Shown: one piece after another, positions 41,488 through 51,079 of the stretch | Position numbering within the stretch: the stretch's first letter is position 1 | How the letters are laid out: each line of letters starts with the position of its first letter | DNA from: Halobacteriovoraceae bacterium | Lineage (GTDB): Bacteria; Bdellovibrionota; Bacteriovoracia; Bacteriovoracales; Bacteriovoracaceae | Direction of reading: 5' to 3' | NCBI GenBank assembly: GCA_002712005.1 | Contig: PASP01000009.1 | Span: forward strand, 116,638 to 180,637 | Length of the DNA: 64,000 nt | Position numbers and translations under genes: made by a program | Notes under the pieces: model-generated | The model's database searches: none | Told to the model about the DNA's origin: nothing | Seen by the model: the letters and a program-made list of their open reading frames with translations, nothing else

Positions 41488-42204
41488 TTATTTAATATTC
41501 TCTTTCAGAAAGTGAATAAGGGATTGTAGAATTCTTGGAGGAATTTCATGACCTCCAGGAAACTCATGGTAATCCACTTTATATTCCTTCTCGACCAATA
41601 TTTCTTTAAGTTTTCTTGCCATGGCCAGGGGAAGTACAGGGTCTCCGGTACCATGGGATTGAAAGATAGGAATTTTCTTAGCTTTCTTAGCCTTAGCCCT
41701 AGAAAGAGAAGAATTCAATCTTTCTTTGGCCACTAAAGTAGAGGAGAGAAGAACAAGGGCTTTGGCCGGCACTTCATAATTAAAGGCCAAATCACAGGTC
41801 ATCATACTTCCTTGGCTAAATCCTCCAAGGATGAGTTCCCCCTTAATATGTTCAGTAAGAAAGTTCTTTAAAAGTTGAGCACTCTCTTCCATACCTTTAG
41901 GGTATTGATCGCTAAATAAGTTTTCAAAGCCACCAGTCATCATGGCGACATTGAGTTGTTCCATATCAATAGGAAACCAAGCCTTTCCATACATATGGGG
42001 CCCTATCGGAACTTTAAGTGGGCCATCGGGAAAGATCCAATTGTATTTTTTGAGTTCCGGTAAGAGGGTCGCCAATGGAGCAAGGTCTTTCATATTGGCT
42101 CCATATCCATGAAGAAGAACAACTGTGGGTAGGTCCTCTCCATTTTTGATTTCAAGATAATCTAGGCTGTTATTCTCATTGTGGTAGGTATTTATAGTCG
42201 TCAT
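41488..42204 (-). CDS. Phospholipase/carboxylesterase family serine hydrolase
   Basis: This 238-residue alpha/beta hydrolase of the carboxylesterase/acyl-protein thioesterase group has the nucleophile elbow LGGFSQGSMMTCDLAF (GxSxG), the acid in FQSHGTGDPVLPLAM and the base in HEFPGGHEIPPRIL. The oxyanion strand VVLLHGYGANMKDLAPLA is conserved. There is no signal peptide, so it is cytoplasmic. It hydrolyses short acyl esters or lysophospholipids; the natural substrate is unknown. It is the first gene of the minus-strand set 39.6-42.2 kb. Confidence 0.9.
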   Translation of the reverse strand: MTTINTYHNENNSLDYLEIKNGEDLPTVVLLHGYGANMKDLAPLATLLPELKKYNWIFPDGPLKVPIGPHMYGKAWFPIDMEQLNVAMMTGGFENLFSDQYPKGMEESAQLLKNFLTEHIKGELILGGFSQGSMMTCDLAFNYEVPAKALVLLSSTLVAKERLNSSLSRAKAKKAKKIPIFQSHGTGDPVLPLAMARKLKEILVEKEYKVDYHEFPGGHEIPPRILQSLIHFLKENIK

Positions 42205-42336
42205 ATCTTAAGATTACCTTGTTCGGGGATGGTATTTCAAATGAAAACGCAGTGACAAAGTTGGATAAGTCTTTAGATATAGGGGAATTAAGAAAGCTTT
42301 TTAAATAATTGATGCTTATTGTCCGATATAGGGATC

Positions 42337-44007
42337 ATGAAAAAATATCAAATGAAATGGAAATGGTTATATATAGTTTTCGCACTGATCTCTCCTATGA
42401 GTTATGGAGAGGACGAGGTGATGGATAGTGAGTATTTTAAGAAGACTCATCACCATATGGTGCAACTCCTTCTTGAAGTCGAAAAGGACAATCAGTATGG
42501 CAGCCTATATCCTGTTGAAGGAAAGACCAGTTTTTATAAAGGAAAGTTGATCGATCTGCCTGACCCTGCCCTTGGACAACCTAAATTCTTCTCTTTGAAA
42601 AATCTCTTACAATTTAATATATATGCAGCTTCTCGTAATCTCTGCTTCTTTGGAGGTTGGCCATCTTATAAGAGAAGGGGTCTCTGTAAAGAGCCTTGGA
42701 AGTTTAATACGGATTCAAGTTTTGGAATGAGTTATGATCGCAATCACTATTGTGGCCATGACGATATGTTTCGCTGTAATCCGATTCTCTTTGGAAAAGG
42801 AGATGGGGAAAACTCTCAAGATAGTAATGGCTCGGGTATGAGTGCCGGCAAGTGTATTAATTTTAAAAAGAATGGCGGAAGTATAAAGACAGTCACCAAA
42901 CAGTGTTATGAAGAGACTCAAGATAATCTAGACTCTCTTTATGAACTCTATGCTGAAGATGAGAACTATCGCGAGAAATTTAATAAACTCAAAGAAGAGA
43001 TGACTCTCTTCTGTACGGAAAACTCACGGTATTCTGCTTGCGATTATCTTCTGGATCGTATCACGACTTTAGAGAATCGATTCTATTGTCTTGAAAATCA
43101 GGATTTAAATATTGGTGGCGATGCTATTGCTGCCTTAACAGAAATACCGGATCATTTAAAGGGAAGAAATCTTCGAGCTGCTCAGTTGAGACTGGAGGCA
43201 GAAACTCAAGAAGCTCCTCCTATTGAGTCTGTTCCTATTCCTAGAACAAGGCCAAGAATGAGAAACGATGCAGCTCCTGCAGTATCTATTAGACCTGTTC
43301 CAAGACCTGAAAGAGAGGTTGAGAGGGAAGTTGCCGGAGGTGAAGCCTGTCAATTCTACGATCGCTTCAAGCGCTCAGGTATCAATGATAAGGCCCTAAA
43401 GCAAGCCCTTTACTTCTATGAAAAAAATAAATCACGCCTAAGTAAAGAGCGCTATATTTCCATAGCTGACTATGGAATGCGTTCAAATCAAAAGAGATTC
43501 TATATTCTTGATATGAATACCGGTGAGGTGCAAACTGAGCATGTCTCCCATGGATCAGGAAATCGAAGCGGCAGGAAGATTGCTGACTCAAATCACGACG
43601 GTAGGCTAGAGCGCTGTCATCATGGAAATAATATTAATGATCGAACCAATATGACCAGGGGAGGATTCTTTATAACAAGCTCCCTAAGGAATTCACCTAA
43701 TCATGGACCCAGTTCATGGCCGTCTTTAGATGGAAGGGGCAACGATAGTATGTGGATGGATGGGGTGAGTCCTGGCGTGAATGACGAAGCCCGATCATCC
43801 TATGTGGTCATGCATGGGGCTTCTTATAATAGAGGCTCTATTATGGGGAGAAGTTATGGTTGCCCGGCCTTTAGACCTGAGCGAGCTTCATCAGTTATCA
43901 ATACCATTAAAGGCGGAAGTCTTTACTATTCTTATATTCCTCAATGTTCGTCCCTTCAATCGCGAGTTGATCGCCAAGTAGAGGGGTGGCAAGGAATGTG
44001 TCAGTAA
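42337..44007 (+). CDS. Exported murein L,D-transpeptidase-like protein (YkuD_2 type)
   Basis: Protein of about 556 residues with a signal sequence (WKWLYIVFALISPMSYG). The N-terminal half is Cys-rich (about 12 Cys) without a known family; a Pro/Arg-rich linker (VPIPRTRPRMRNDAAPAVSI) follows. The C-terminal domain resembles L,D-transpeptidase catalytic domains: FYILDMNTGEVQTEHVSHGS, GGFFITSS, VVMHGASYNRGSIMGRSYGC with the catalytic Cys in RSYGCPAF and a conserved His before it. Such enzymes cross-link peptidoglycan or attach amino acids and proteins to it; predators use them to modify prey wall. The start at 42337 has AGGG close ahead; a TTG six codons upstream is less likely. Confidence 0.85.
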   Translation: MKKYQMKWKWLYIVFALISPMSYGEDEVMDSEYFKKTHHHMVQLLLEVEKDNQYGSLYPVEGKTSFYKGKLIDLPDPALGQPKFFSLKNLLQFNIYAASRNLCFFGGWPSYKRRGLCKEPWKFNTDSSFGMSYDRNHYCGHDDMFRCNPILFGKGDGENSQDSNGSGMSAGKCINFKKNGGSIKTVTKQCYEETQDNLDSLYELYAEDENYREKFNKLKEEMTLFCTENSRYSACDYLLDRITTLENRFYCLENQDLNIGGDAIAALTEIPDHLKGRNLRAAQLRLEAETQEAPPIESVPIPRTRPRMRNDAAPAVSIRPVPRPEREVEREVAGGEACQFYDRFKRSGINDKALKQALYFYEKNKSRLSKERYISIADYGMRSNQKRFYILDMNTGEVQTEHVSHGSGNRSGRKIADSNHDGRLERCHHGNNINDRTNMTRGGFFITSSLRNSPNHGPSSWPSLDGRGNDSMWMDGVSPGVNDEARSSYVVMHGASYNRGSIMGRSYGCPAFRPERASSVINTIKGGSLYYSYIPQCSSLQSRVDRQVEGWQGMCQ

Positions 44008-44028
44008 AAATAAGGGAAAGAAAATGAA

Positions 44029-44074
44029 AAGGGGAAAAGACAATTATTGGAACAAATATTTATCTTTTCCCCTT
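44029..44074. terminator. Hairpin between convergent genes
   Basis: AAGGGGAAAAGA (44029-44040) pairs perfectly with TCTTTTCCCCTT (44063-44074) over a 22-base loop. No T-tract follows closely, so termination strength is doubtful. A T9 tract occurs further on at about 44152-44161. Confidence 0.55.
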
Positions 44075-44181
44075 CTACGAGGATTTTGAGCTAGTGTAGT
44101 TAGTTTACTACAAAAGTTTGGGTCGTCAAACTATATTTTGATATTTTTAACCTTTTTTTTAAAAAGGCCAAAATTTACTCT

Positions 44182-46086
44182 TTATAGTCCTGCTCCCTTT
44201 TTGATCTCATCCACAACTTCTGGGTTTAAAAGTGTTGATATATCACCAAGATTACTGACATCCTTAGAGGCCACCTTTCTTAAGATACGACGCATTATCT
44301 TACCCGAACGGGTCTTGGGTAGACCACTTACAATTTGGACCTGGTCCGGCTTAGCGATAGGGCCTATGACCTTAATGATGAACTCATTAATTTCTGTTTT
44401 GAGTTTATCAAGTTCAATCTCGGCTCCCTCATTTAAATTGATATAGGCATAGATTCCCTGGCCTTTGATATCGTGAGGATATCCAACTACAGCAGACTCA
44501 ACTACAAAGGGATGTTCATTAATGGCCTCTTCTACTTCAGCAGTACCAATACGATGTCCAGAGATATTCATAACATCATCCACTCGTCCAGTGATACGAT
44601 AGCGAGATTTCTCATCTCGTTTGGCCCCATCACCCGTAAAGTACTTACCTGGATAGGTTGTGAAATAAGTTTGACGATAGCGTTCGTGATTTCCCCAAAT
44701 GGTTCTCGCCATTCCAGGCCAGGGTTGAGTGATGCAGAGGTTTCCTTCAGCTGTCTTATCTTCGAGTTGAACTCCTTCATTATCAACTAACTGAGGAAGA
44801 ATCCCAGGTTGGGGATAAGTGGCGTAGCTAGGAATACACTCTGTTATGCCGGCCATGGGAGAAATCATGAAACCACCCGTTTCAGTTTGCCACCAAGTAT
44901 CGACAATAGGGCATTTCTCATTTCCTATTTCCTTGTGATACCACTGCCAAGCTTCTTCATTAATTGGTTCTCCTACAGAACCTAAAACTTTAAGAGAAGA
45001 GAGATCATGGTCTTTCACAAATTTTAGGTCACAAGCTTGAAGTGCCCTGATCGCAGTAGGAGCGGTATAAAAGTGAGTGATTTTATATTTTTCAACAATT
45101 TCCCAAAAGCGACCTGCATCGGGATAGGTTGGAATACCTTCAAAGATAACACTTGAAGCCCCATTGATAAGGGGACCGTAAGCAATATAGCTGTGACCGG
45201 TAATCCAACCGATATCAGCTGTACACCAATAAATATCATCTTCTTCCATTTGGAAAACATTTTTAAAGGTTTGACCGGCCCAAACCATATAGCCACCCGT
45301 CGTATGTAAGAGTCCTTTAGGTGTCCCTGTAGATCCTGAAGTATAGAGAATAAAAAGAGGATCTTCCGCATTCATCCATTCGGGCTCACATTGATCATCC
45401 GCTTGGGAGAGAAGTTCAAGGAGATCTAAATCTCTAGTTGAATCATAGTTAACGTGAGAGGCGTGAGTTCTCTTGCGCACAAGAACCTTATCCACAGTGG
45501 TACAACTCTTTAGAGCTTCATCAGTAATCTCTTTGAGGCCTATTGTCTTAGCTCCACGATAGGCTTCATCATTTGTGACCACGAGTTTCGCCTCACAGTC
45601 TTGAATTCTTCCCGCAAGGGCCTGAGCAGAGAAGCCTCCGAATACGACAGAGTGAACGGCTCCAATTCGGGCACAAGCAAGTACACCGGTTAAGAGTTCG
45701 GGAACCATCGACATATAGAAGACAACACGATCCCATTTTTTAATTCCTTGGTCTTTAAGAACATTGGCAAAGCGGCATACTTCACGATGAAGTTCATTAT
45801 AGGTATAGCTTAAGTGTTCATCATCTGGAGAGTTTCCCTCCCACATTACGGCCGTTTTATTTCCTCTTTTTTCAAGATGGCGATCAAGGCAATTATAAGT
45901 GATATTCAGTTGGCCATCTTCGAACCACTTAATTTCAAGATCATTGAAATCACCTTGGATAATTTTTTGAGGTTCTTTTTTCCAATCATAGCTCTTTGCG
46001 ATTTGGGCCCAATATTTTTCGGGCTCAGTAGTGGAGAGAGTATAGTGCTCTTCATAGTCATCGCGAGATGAAATATTCTGATTCAT
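44182..46086 (-). CDS. acs: Acetyl-CoA synthetase
   Basis: This 634-residue AMP-forming acetate:CoA ligase is of normal length. It has the P-loop-like PLFILYTSGSTGTPKGLLHT, TADIGWITGHSYIAYGPL, the acetate-pocket VDTWWQTETGGFMISPM, AYINLNEGAEI and the C-terminal catalytic Lys in LPKTRSGKIMRRILRKV, which can be acetylated in regulated homologues. It assimilates acetate and is consistent with an amino-acid-consuming metabolism. The ATG at 46086 has AAGGAA at the right distance; one two codons earlier lies too close to it. It is a single-gene unit with a divergent, promoter-bearing gap upstream. Confidence 0.97.
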   Translation of the reverse strand: MNQNISSRDDYEEHYTLSTTEPEKYWAQIAKSYDWKKEPQKIIQGDFNDLEIKWFEDGQLNITYNCLDRHLEKRGNKTAVMWEGNSPDDEHLSYTYNELHREVCRFANVLKDQGIKKWDRVVFYMSMVPELLTGVLACARIGAVHSVVFGGFSAQALAGRIQDCEAKLVVTNDEAYRGAKTIGLKEITDEALKSCTTVDKVLVRKRTHASHVNYDSTRDLDLLELLSQADDQCEPEWMNAEDPLFILYTSGSTGTPKGLLHTTGGYMVWAGQTFKNVFQMEEDDIYWCTADIGWITGHSYIAYGPLINGASSVIFEGIPTYPDAGRFWEIVEKYKITHFYTAPTAIRALQACDLKFVKDHDLSSLKVLGSVGEPINEEAWQWYHKEIGNEKCPIVDTWWQTETGGFMISPMAGITECIPSYATYPQPGILPQLVDNEGVQLEDKTAEGNLCITQPWPGMARTIWGNHERYRQTYFTTYPGKYFTGDGAKRDEKSRYRITGRVDDVMNISGHRIGTAEVEEAINEHPFVVESAVVGYPHDIKGQGIYAYINLNEGAEIELDKLKTEINEFIIKVIGPIAKPDQVQIVSGLPKTRSGKIMRRILRKVASKDVSNLGDISTLLNPEVVDEIKKGAGL

Positions 46087-46345
46087 AGTCATTTCCTTTG
46101 GTTTAAGGGGAGTGCATTCCTAAATTTTAAGCGCTTTAAAGGTCATGTGACAAATATAATGGGCAATTTTGGAGGCCGTGTTTAGGGTTTTTAAAGTGAT
46201 TTTAACCCTGTCTAATCAGTCACTTAGTTCCCTCTACCTCTTTTACTTGCCGCCATTTCTAGGTCTCAAGCCAGTCATGGCGTAATCTTATATTAAGGAA
46301 ATAAAGTAATTTGGTCAGTTAACCGATTAGTGATTGAGGATACTC

Positions 46346-49300
46346 GTGAATTTAGGATTGAAGGTTATGAAAATAGGTAGAATGTTAAAAGTATTAACTG
46401 TATCAATATCGCTGCTCTCAAGCACAATGCCTGCTTATGCTAATGACGGGAATTTTGTTTCGACATGGTGGGGCTGGCTAACCGGTAAGTCTTCCGATGC
46501 AGGAGCGGGTGAAGACGCTCTCGATGGCAATGGTGGAATTCCCCAAGCAGAAGATAATGTAGATGAAGGGAGCTATATCAACAATAGCAATGTCATCCTT
46601 TGTGCTAGAGATATTCCCCAAATTGAATTACATGGAGTAGGTCCTTTTATTACTGAGATCACAAGACTTTGTAATTCATCTAATCCTTCAGAAGCTTATA
46701 TAAGCAATAAAGATACTCAAACCAATCTTGAATTTTGCCAACAAATTCGTAATCAAAATAGAGATAGTGCTTGTTATTCAAATATTTTAAATGACCAAAG
46801 TTATGAGTCCTATCAAAATCAGTTTTATAATAATCCTCGTGTAAGAGAAGCTTTCATTCAAGAAGAGATGAAGCAGCTTGAGATGGAAAGAGAGAAGCTG
46901 AGAAATATTAGTTCTATTCAATTTACCCTCGCTTCAGATCCTCACACCGTTATGCAATTGAGAAAGATGATGATTGAGGATATGAGAGATGAGCGTAAAT
47001 TTAATAATTTAAAAAGAGATTTTAATCTCTCAGATGAAACGGCCAATAAGATTAAGTCAGGTGAGTTACCTCTTAATGAGTTTAGTAAATCGGTCTTCAG
47101 CTGTACTCCTAATCTCATTTCAAAGACTCCTCTTGATGAGGGGAATCGTATTGATAATAATATTCTTGAAGGATGTGATAATCCTAATGCTAATGAACTC
47201 GTTGAGGAAGCTCATTCTCGTTTGACTAATCAAATGGGTGCAGGACTCATGCATGATCAAGCAGCAGAGAGAGCGGTTAGGTATGCTAACTTTGTAGGGG
47301 ATGAATTTAAGCAACTCTTAAGTGATCGTATCAATGTTGAGGACGATAGTGATATGGCGAAAGAAGCCATTTCCAGTGCCTATTTACAAAAATCTACAGA
47401 CCTCATTGCTCTACTTGATGGTAACCGTAGAAATCCTGAGACGAATAATATTATTTTAATGGATGAGATTGAAAAAATTAGATCAAATCCAACGATTACC
47501 GGAGAAGCACTTCAATCTAAAATTAGAGGTGTGGCCTTAAGAGAAACTCGTCACTCAATGCAATTATATTATCAAAGTGAGAATATGGATAAACAAGCCC
47601 GTATTCTTGATATGATTTCAAATAAGTATATTTCTCAAGCGGAAAATGGAAATGTGAGTTTCCAAATTGGAAATAAGACTACTTCTCATATTATTGAAGA
47701 ATTAAAAGCAGACGGGAATTTAAATCCAACTCCCGAAGAAGAAAAAGAGATGCGAGGAATGATCCATCTTCTTGCTGCAGGAATGAGTGTAGGAAGTCAG
47801 ATTCATGCAAGTATGCGCATTAGAGATAATTTTTCTAATGATTTTAGTGAGACACGGGCATCCGAATTATTACCTCCACCTGCAAATAGTGACAACTCAT
47901 CACGTCTACCTTCCAGTAATTCCCATGGAGATAGAGGAGGAGCATTAAGAAGTGATGGTTCTTACGATGTTTTTAAGGATATGTTTGGAAGAAGTACTCA
48001 AGTGACAGAACTTCTCAATGACTTTGAGTCTTATATGAATTTAGGGCGCGATACCTTTCAAGATCGTCTCTCTGATGTTCAAGATACGGCCAGTTTATCC
48101 AATGGTGAACAATGTCTTGCTCCAAGTGTAAATCTCGAAGGTACTCTTCGTTTAATGGCCATTACTTTGGCCAAGGATTGTAATTCTATTGTGAACAAAG
48201 ATAAGGAAGAATTACAAAGAAGACACTGCCCAACCATAGCCAATCCAAGAGCATCCAATGCCATTTTAGAGGGGCTCATTGGTGATCCGACAAGTCTTGA
48301 AGGAAATATTTTAGATACGAAGGCCAATGTTATTGGCGCTTGTTTATCGATTGAAATGGAAGCTATTGCGGAAGCTGCCCGAAATAATCAATTAGCCCCT
48401 GAGGGCGAAGCCAATAAAGCCGGTGGAGAAGAAACGAAAATTGCGGATCAAGTTTGTGATCCTCTAAGAAATATGGAAACGATCTCAAGTGATTTGAGAT
48501 CTGACTTGGAAAATAATTTCTTTCAAGGAATGTGTAATAATGATGCTTATAATGGAAGGCTTTCTGATTACGCCGGGAGTGTGGCCAATGCCAGGGGAAC
48601 GGTAACGGTTCCGCCACCCGATATATCAGGGGGAGACTTTATTAAGAAGTCTGACGATGATTTCGATAGCTACACGAATCGTTTTGGTAATGAAAGTGGT
48701 ATTGTTTCCAATGGGGGATCGAATATTAATCCATTGGATACCTATAATGGGGAAACCATATCTTCTCCAGGTACAAGTCAAACGGTTACAAGTATTCCAA
48801 GTGGTGCTTCAGGAATTAATTCGAATATTTTTGATACCAACCAAGTCGTATCTCCAACGAGGGCGAGTAGTTTTTTACCAACCGTTGATACTTCAGCTCC
48901 AAGTGAAGATGAAGAGATTGTAAGCTCTGAACAACTTCGCTCCGAGTTTCAAGATAGTGAGGGGCGAATCGATCCTTCTATTCAGGCCATTCTTGATCGG
49001 TTAGAAGCTCGTGAAGAAAGGGAGAGGCAACTTCTTGCTGAACAAAATGAATTAAGAAATATGATCACTTCCATGAGAAATGGAGAATCTGAAAAAGATG
49101 ACTCTGAATTAGAAGATGCTCAAAAGAAGCTACAAGCCGTTACAGATGAGCTCAATGCTCTAAAAGAAGATATGCCAGGTCTTATTGCTAAAGTTAGAGA
49201 TCAGGCCAATACGAGAAATAGAATTTCTAATTTCACTCGTCCTTCAGCAACACCAACACCAAGTGGTTCACGATCGAGGCAACCTGCTTCTGCCAATAAT

Positions 49301-49816
49301 AACTTTGATAATGCGGGTGGAGGTTTTGGTGCTCCTGCTTCTTCAGGAAGTGGTGGGGGTGGTTCGGCCAGAGCTGCTGCTGGTAATGCTCAGGGGAATG
49401 CTGGGATCTCTGGTCCTGGTGGTGTATCAGCAGATGGAATTTCGGCTCCGGCCTACACGGCATCAGAAACTTTTGTTCTGACTCAGTCAATTCGCGACAA
49501 AGCTGAAATTGTTCCGGCCGGTGTTTCTATTGAACAAGCTGTTCTGGAGAGTAAAGGGGCCATCTTAGTTCCTTATGGAAATGGCGAATATATGTATGTG
49601 GAACCTGAGCTCAATGCAGATGGAGAAGTTTCGATTATCGATGGTCGAGTCGTCTATAAAGAAGTTCTCAAAGTAAGTGATCCTGAAGCTCTAGCCCAGG
49701 CCCAAGGGGTACAAGAGGGCTCAAGAGCGCCTGCTAGTGTTGAAGACTTCGATCCCGATCGTAAGGTCTATAAGTGGGATGATGTGGTCAACACTCTAGA
49801 AGACATGCAAGAATAA
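46346..49816 (+). CDS. Very large exported protein, unknown function
   Basis: Protein of about 1156 residues with a signal peptide (VLTVSISLLSSTMPAYA). The GTG at 46346 is chosen for its GAGGA five bases ahead; ATG at 46367 is the alternative. The mature part has scattered cysteines, a long helical region (about residues 100-480 with many Glu/Asn), a coiled-coil-like stretch near 900 (EEREERQLLAEQNELRNMIT), a Ser/Gly/Pro-rich linker with GGGGSARAAAGNAQGN, and a compact acidic C-terminal region (GVSIEQAVLESKGAILVPYG, NGEYMYVEPELNADGEVS). No known family was recognised. The size and linker suggest a surface or periplasmic structural protein. A small secreted-protein gene follows with a hairpin over its start. 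Confidence 0.7.
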   Translation: MNLGLKVMKIGRMLKVLTVSISLLSSTMPAYANDGNFVSTWWGWLTGKSSDAGAGEDALDGNGGIPQAEDNVDEGSYINNSNVILCARDIPQIELHGVGPFITEITRLCNSSNPSEAYISNKDTQTNLEFCQQIRNQNRDSACYSNILNDQSYESYQNQFYNNPRVREAFIQEEMKQLEMEREKLRNISSIQFTLASDPHTVMQLRKMMIEDMRDERKFNNLKRDFNLSDETANKIKSGELPLNEFSKSVFSCTPNLISKTPLDEGNRIDNNILEGCDNPNANELVEEAHSRLTNQMGAGLMHDQAAERAVRYANFVGDEFKQLLSDRINVEDDSDMAKEAISSAYLQKSTDLIALLDGNRRNPETNNIILMDEIEKIRSNPTITGEALQSKIRGVALRETRHSMQLYYQSENMDKQARILDMISNKYISQAENGNVSFQIGNKTTSHIIEELKADGNLNPTPEEEKEMRGMIHLLAAGMSVGSQIHASMRIRDNFSNDFSETRASELLPPPANSDNSSRLPSSNSHGDRGGALRSDGSYDVFKDMFGRSTQVTELLNDFESYMNLGRDTFQDRLSDVQDTASLSNGEQCLAPSVNLEGTLRLMAITLAKDCNSIVNKDKEELQRRHCPTIANPRASNAILEGLIGDPTSLEGNILDTKANVIGACLSIEMEAIAEAARNNQLAPEGEANKAGGEETKIADQVCDPLRNMETISSDLRSDLENNFFQGMCNNDAYNGRLSDYAGSVANARGTVTVPPPDISGGDFIKKSDDDFDSYTNRFGNESGIVSNGGSNINPLDTYNGETISSPGTSQTVTSIPSGASGINSNIFDTNQVVSPTRASSFLPTVDTSAPSEDEEIVSSEQLRSEFQDSEGRIDPSIQAILDRLEAREERERQLLAEQNELRNMITSMRNGESEKDDSELEDAQKKLQAVTDELNALKEDMPGLIAKVRDQANTRNRISNFTRPSATPTPSGSRSRQPASANNNFDNAGGGFGAPASSGSGGGGSARAAAGNAQGNAGISGPGGVSADGISAPAYTASETFVLTQSIRDKAEIVPAGVSIEQAVLESKGAILVPYGNGEYMYVEPELNADGEVSIIDGRVVYKEVLKVSDPEALAQAQGVQEGSRAPASVEDFDPDRKVYKWDDVVNTLEDMQE

Positions 49817-49834
49817 TCACCGCTAGAAAAGAGC

Positions 49835-49877
49835 GAACATCCTAGGTTATACTTAAACTATGACCAAGGATGTTCCT
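49835..49877 (+). promoter_or_regulatory. Hairpin sequestering the Shine-Dalgarno of the 49878 gene
   Basis: GAACATCCT (49835-49843) is exactly complementary to AGGATGTTC (49867-49875). The right arm contains most of the AAGGA Shine-Dalgarno of the gene starting at 49878. The loop is 23 bases. Confidence 0.6.
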
Positions 49878-50927
49878 ATGAGTAAGAAGCTCTCTCTATT
49901 TATTTTTATTTTCGCACTTTCTCTTTTATTTGATGGGGGATTACTCGCCAAGGGTCCCGGTCATTACTCTGAAGCTGCTGATATTTTCGAATTCATCGAT
50001 CATGCCTCGGGATGGCATGAAAAGAGTGATCAGGGCTATCGAACCGTTCTCTTGAGAGAAGGAAAGTTAACTTCAGCACAAGAGCAACTCTTGTCTCGCT
50101 ATGCTAAATTGAGAAAGAAAGAATATGAGAATTCCTCTATCCAATCCAAAATGATTAAAGAGGATGACACTTTCGGAAATATTCCTTTTGGTTATGATCA
50201 TTTCTCAAGATCGTTTTACTCAAGTAACACGATTAGAGAAGCCCTTCTCAATTTAAAGAAAGAGGGTGTTCCCGCAGAGGATATTCAGTTCTTAAATGAA
50301 TTATATAAGAGCTTTGCCCCCAAACTTAAACCTTTTATTAAAGAGAGTGCCCAATTTGCAGTAAAACTCATTGAATTCAATAAACAGTGGAAATATAGCG
50401 GAAGAGATCGAGCGCTTAAACTTACTAAGGGTTTTGTTCTTGGAAAAAAGGGAAGAAAGTGGAATCTCACTATGCTTCCTGTTTGGTCTCCCGGTACTGT
50501 TCTTCCGTCTGTAGATATTAGAGGGGAGTTTCTTATTCTTCGCTACAATCCTCTGACCCAAACTGAGAACTGGGATTATACCGACATTTTAAAGAAGGCC
50601 GTGGCCGCTGTTTTCTACGCCCAAGATTTGGAGCAAAGAGAAAACTTATCTAAACTTTTTAAACTCAAGTGCAATGGCCGCGAATATGAATTCCAAGAAG
50701 CGACCCAGATTGCATTCGGCGCTATGCTGCCTCGCTATATAAAGACTAAGCGTAAATTTAATCTCTATGAGCGTTGGTCGAGCAAGGTCTTTGTGGATGT
50801 TTATGCGAAGCTTCTTTTTCCTCTTATGGAGGAAAATATTAAGAATAAGGGGACATTTTCTGGCTTTTTCATGGAACAGTCGTCCTTTTTGTGCCGTCAA
50901 TTGCATCAATTGGCAATAAGACCTTAA
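49878..50927 (+). CDS. Exported protein, unknown function
   Basis: This 349-residue protein has a signal peptide (KLSLFIFIFALSLLFDGGLLA). The mature protein is basic and largely helical, with Trp- and Tyr-containing segments such as YSEAADIFEFIDHASGWHEK and FNKQWKYSGRDRALKLTKGF, and a late LYERWSSKVFVDVYAKLLFP. No catalytic motif or family was recognised. ATG at 49878 has AAGGA seven bases ahead; an upstream ATG at 49860 lacks one. The stop codon lies inside a terminator stem. Confidence 0.65.
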   Translation: MSKKLSLFIFIFALSLLFDGGLLAKGPGHYSEAADIFEFIDHASGWHEKSDQGYRTVLLREGKLTSAQEQLLSRYAKLRKKEYENSSIQSKMIKEDDTFGNIPFGYDHFSRSFYSSNTIREALLNLKKEGVPAEDIQFLNELYKSFAPKLKPFIKESAQFAVKLIEFNKQWKYSGRDRALKLTKGFVLGKKGRKWNLTMLPVWSPGTVLPSVDIRGEFLILRYNPLTQTENWDYTDILKKAVAAVFYAQDLEQRENLSKLFKLKCNGREYEFQEATQIAFGAMLPRYIKTKRKFNLYERWSSKVFVDVYAKLLFPLMEENIKNKGTFSGFFMEQSSFLCRQLHQLAIRP

Positions 50928-50940
50928 ATATAAGGTTTTT
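50921..50940 (+). terminator. Terminator overlapping the stop codon
   Basis: ACCTTA and TAAGGT form a stem around AATA, followed by TTTTT. The stop codon (50925-50927) lies at the stem-loop boundary, so the last codons are part of the structure. Confidence 0.6.
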
Positions 50941-51079
50941 AACGGTTTTTAGCTAAAATTCGCCCTAATTCATAACCCACTATCCCTAGACGTTTGGAGC
51001 TTCCCTCGTCATAATGACGCATCTGAAATTAATAAGATGGAATAGCTCAGGTATTCCAATGCCGAATGAAAGAGGGAAT

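Noticed and set aside
42715-43591. Minus-strand frames opposite the L,D-transpeptidase gene
   Set aside because: They overlap a plus-strand gene with clear domain motifs and lack starts with Shine-Dalgarno sequences.
44182-46086. Plus-strand frames inside the acetyl-CoA synthetase gene
   Set aside because: They are shadows of a full-length, motif-complete minus-strand gene.
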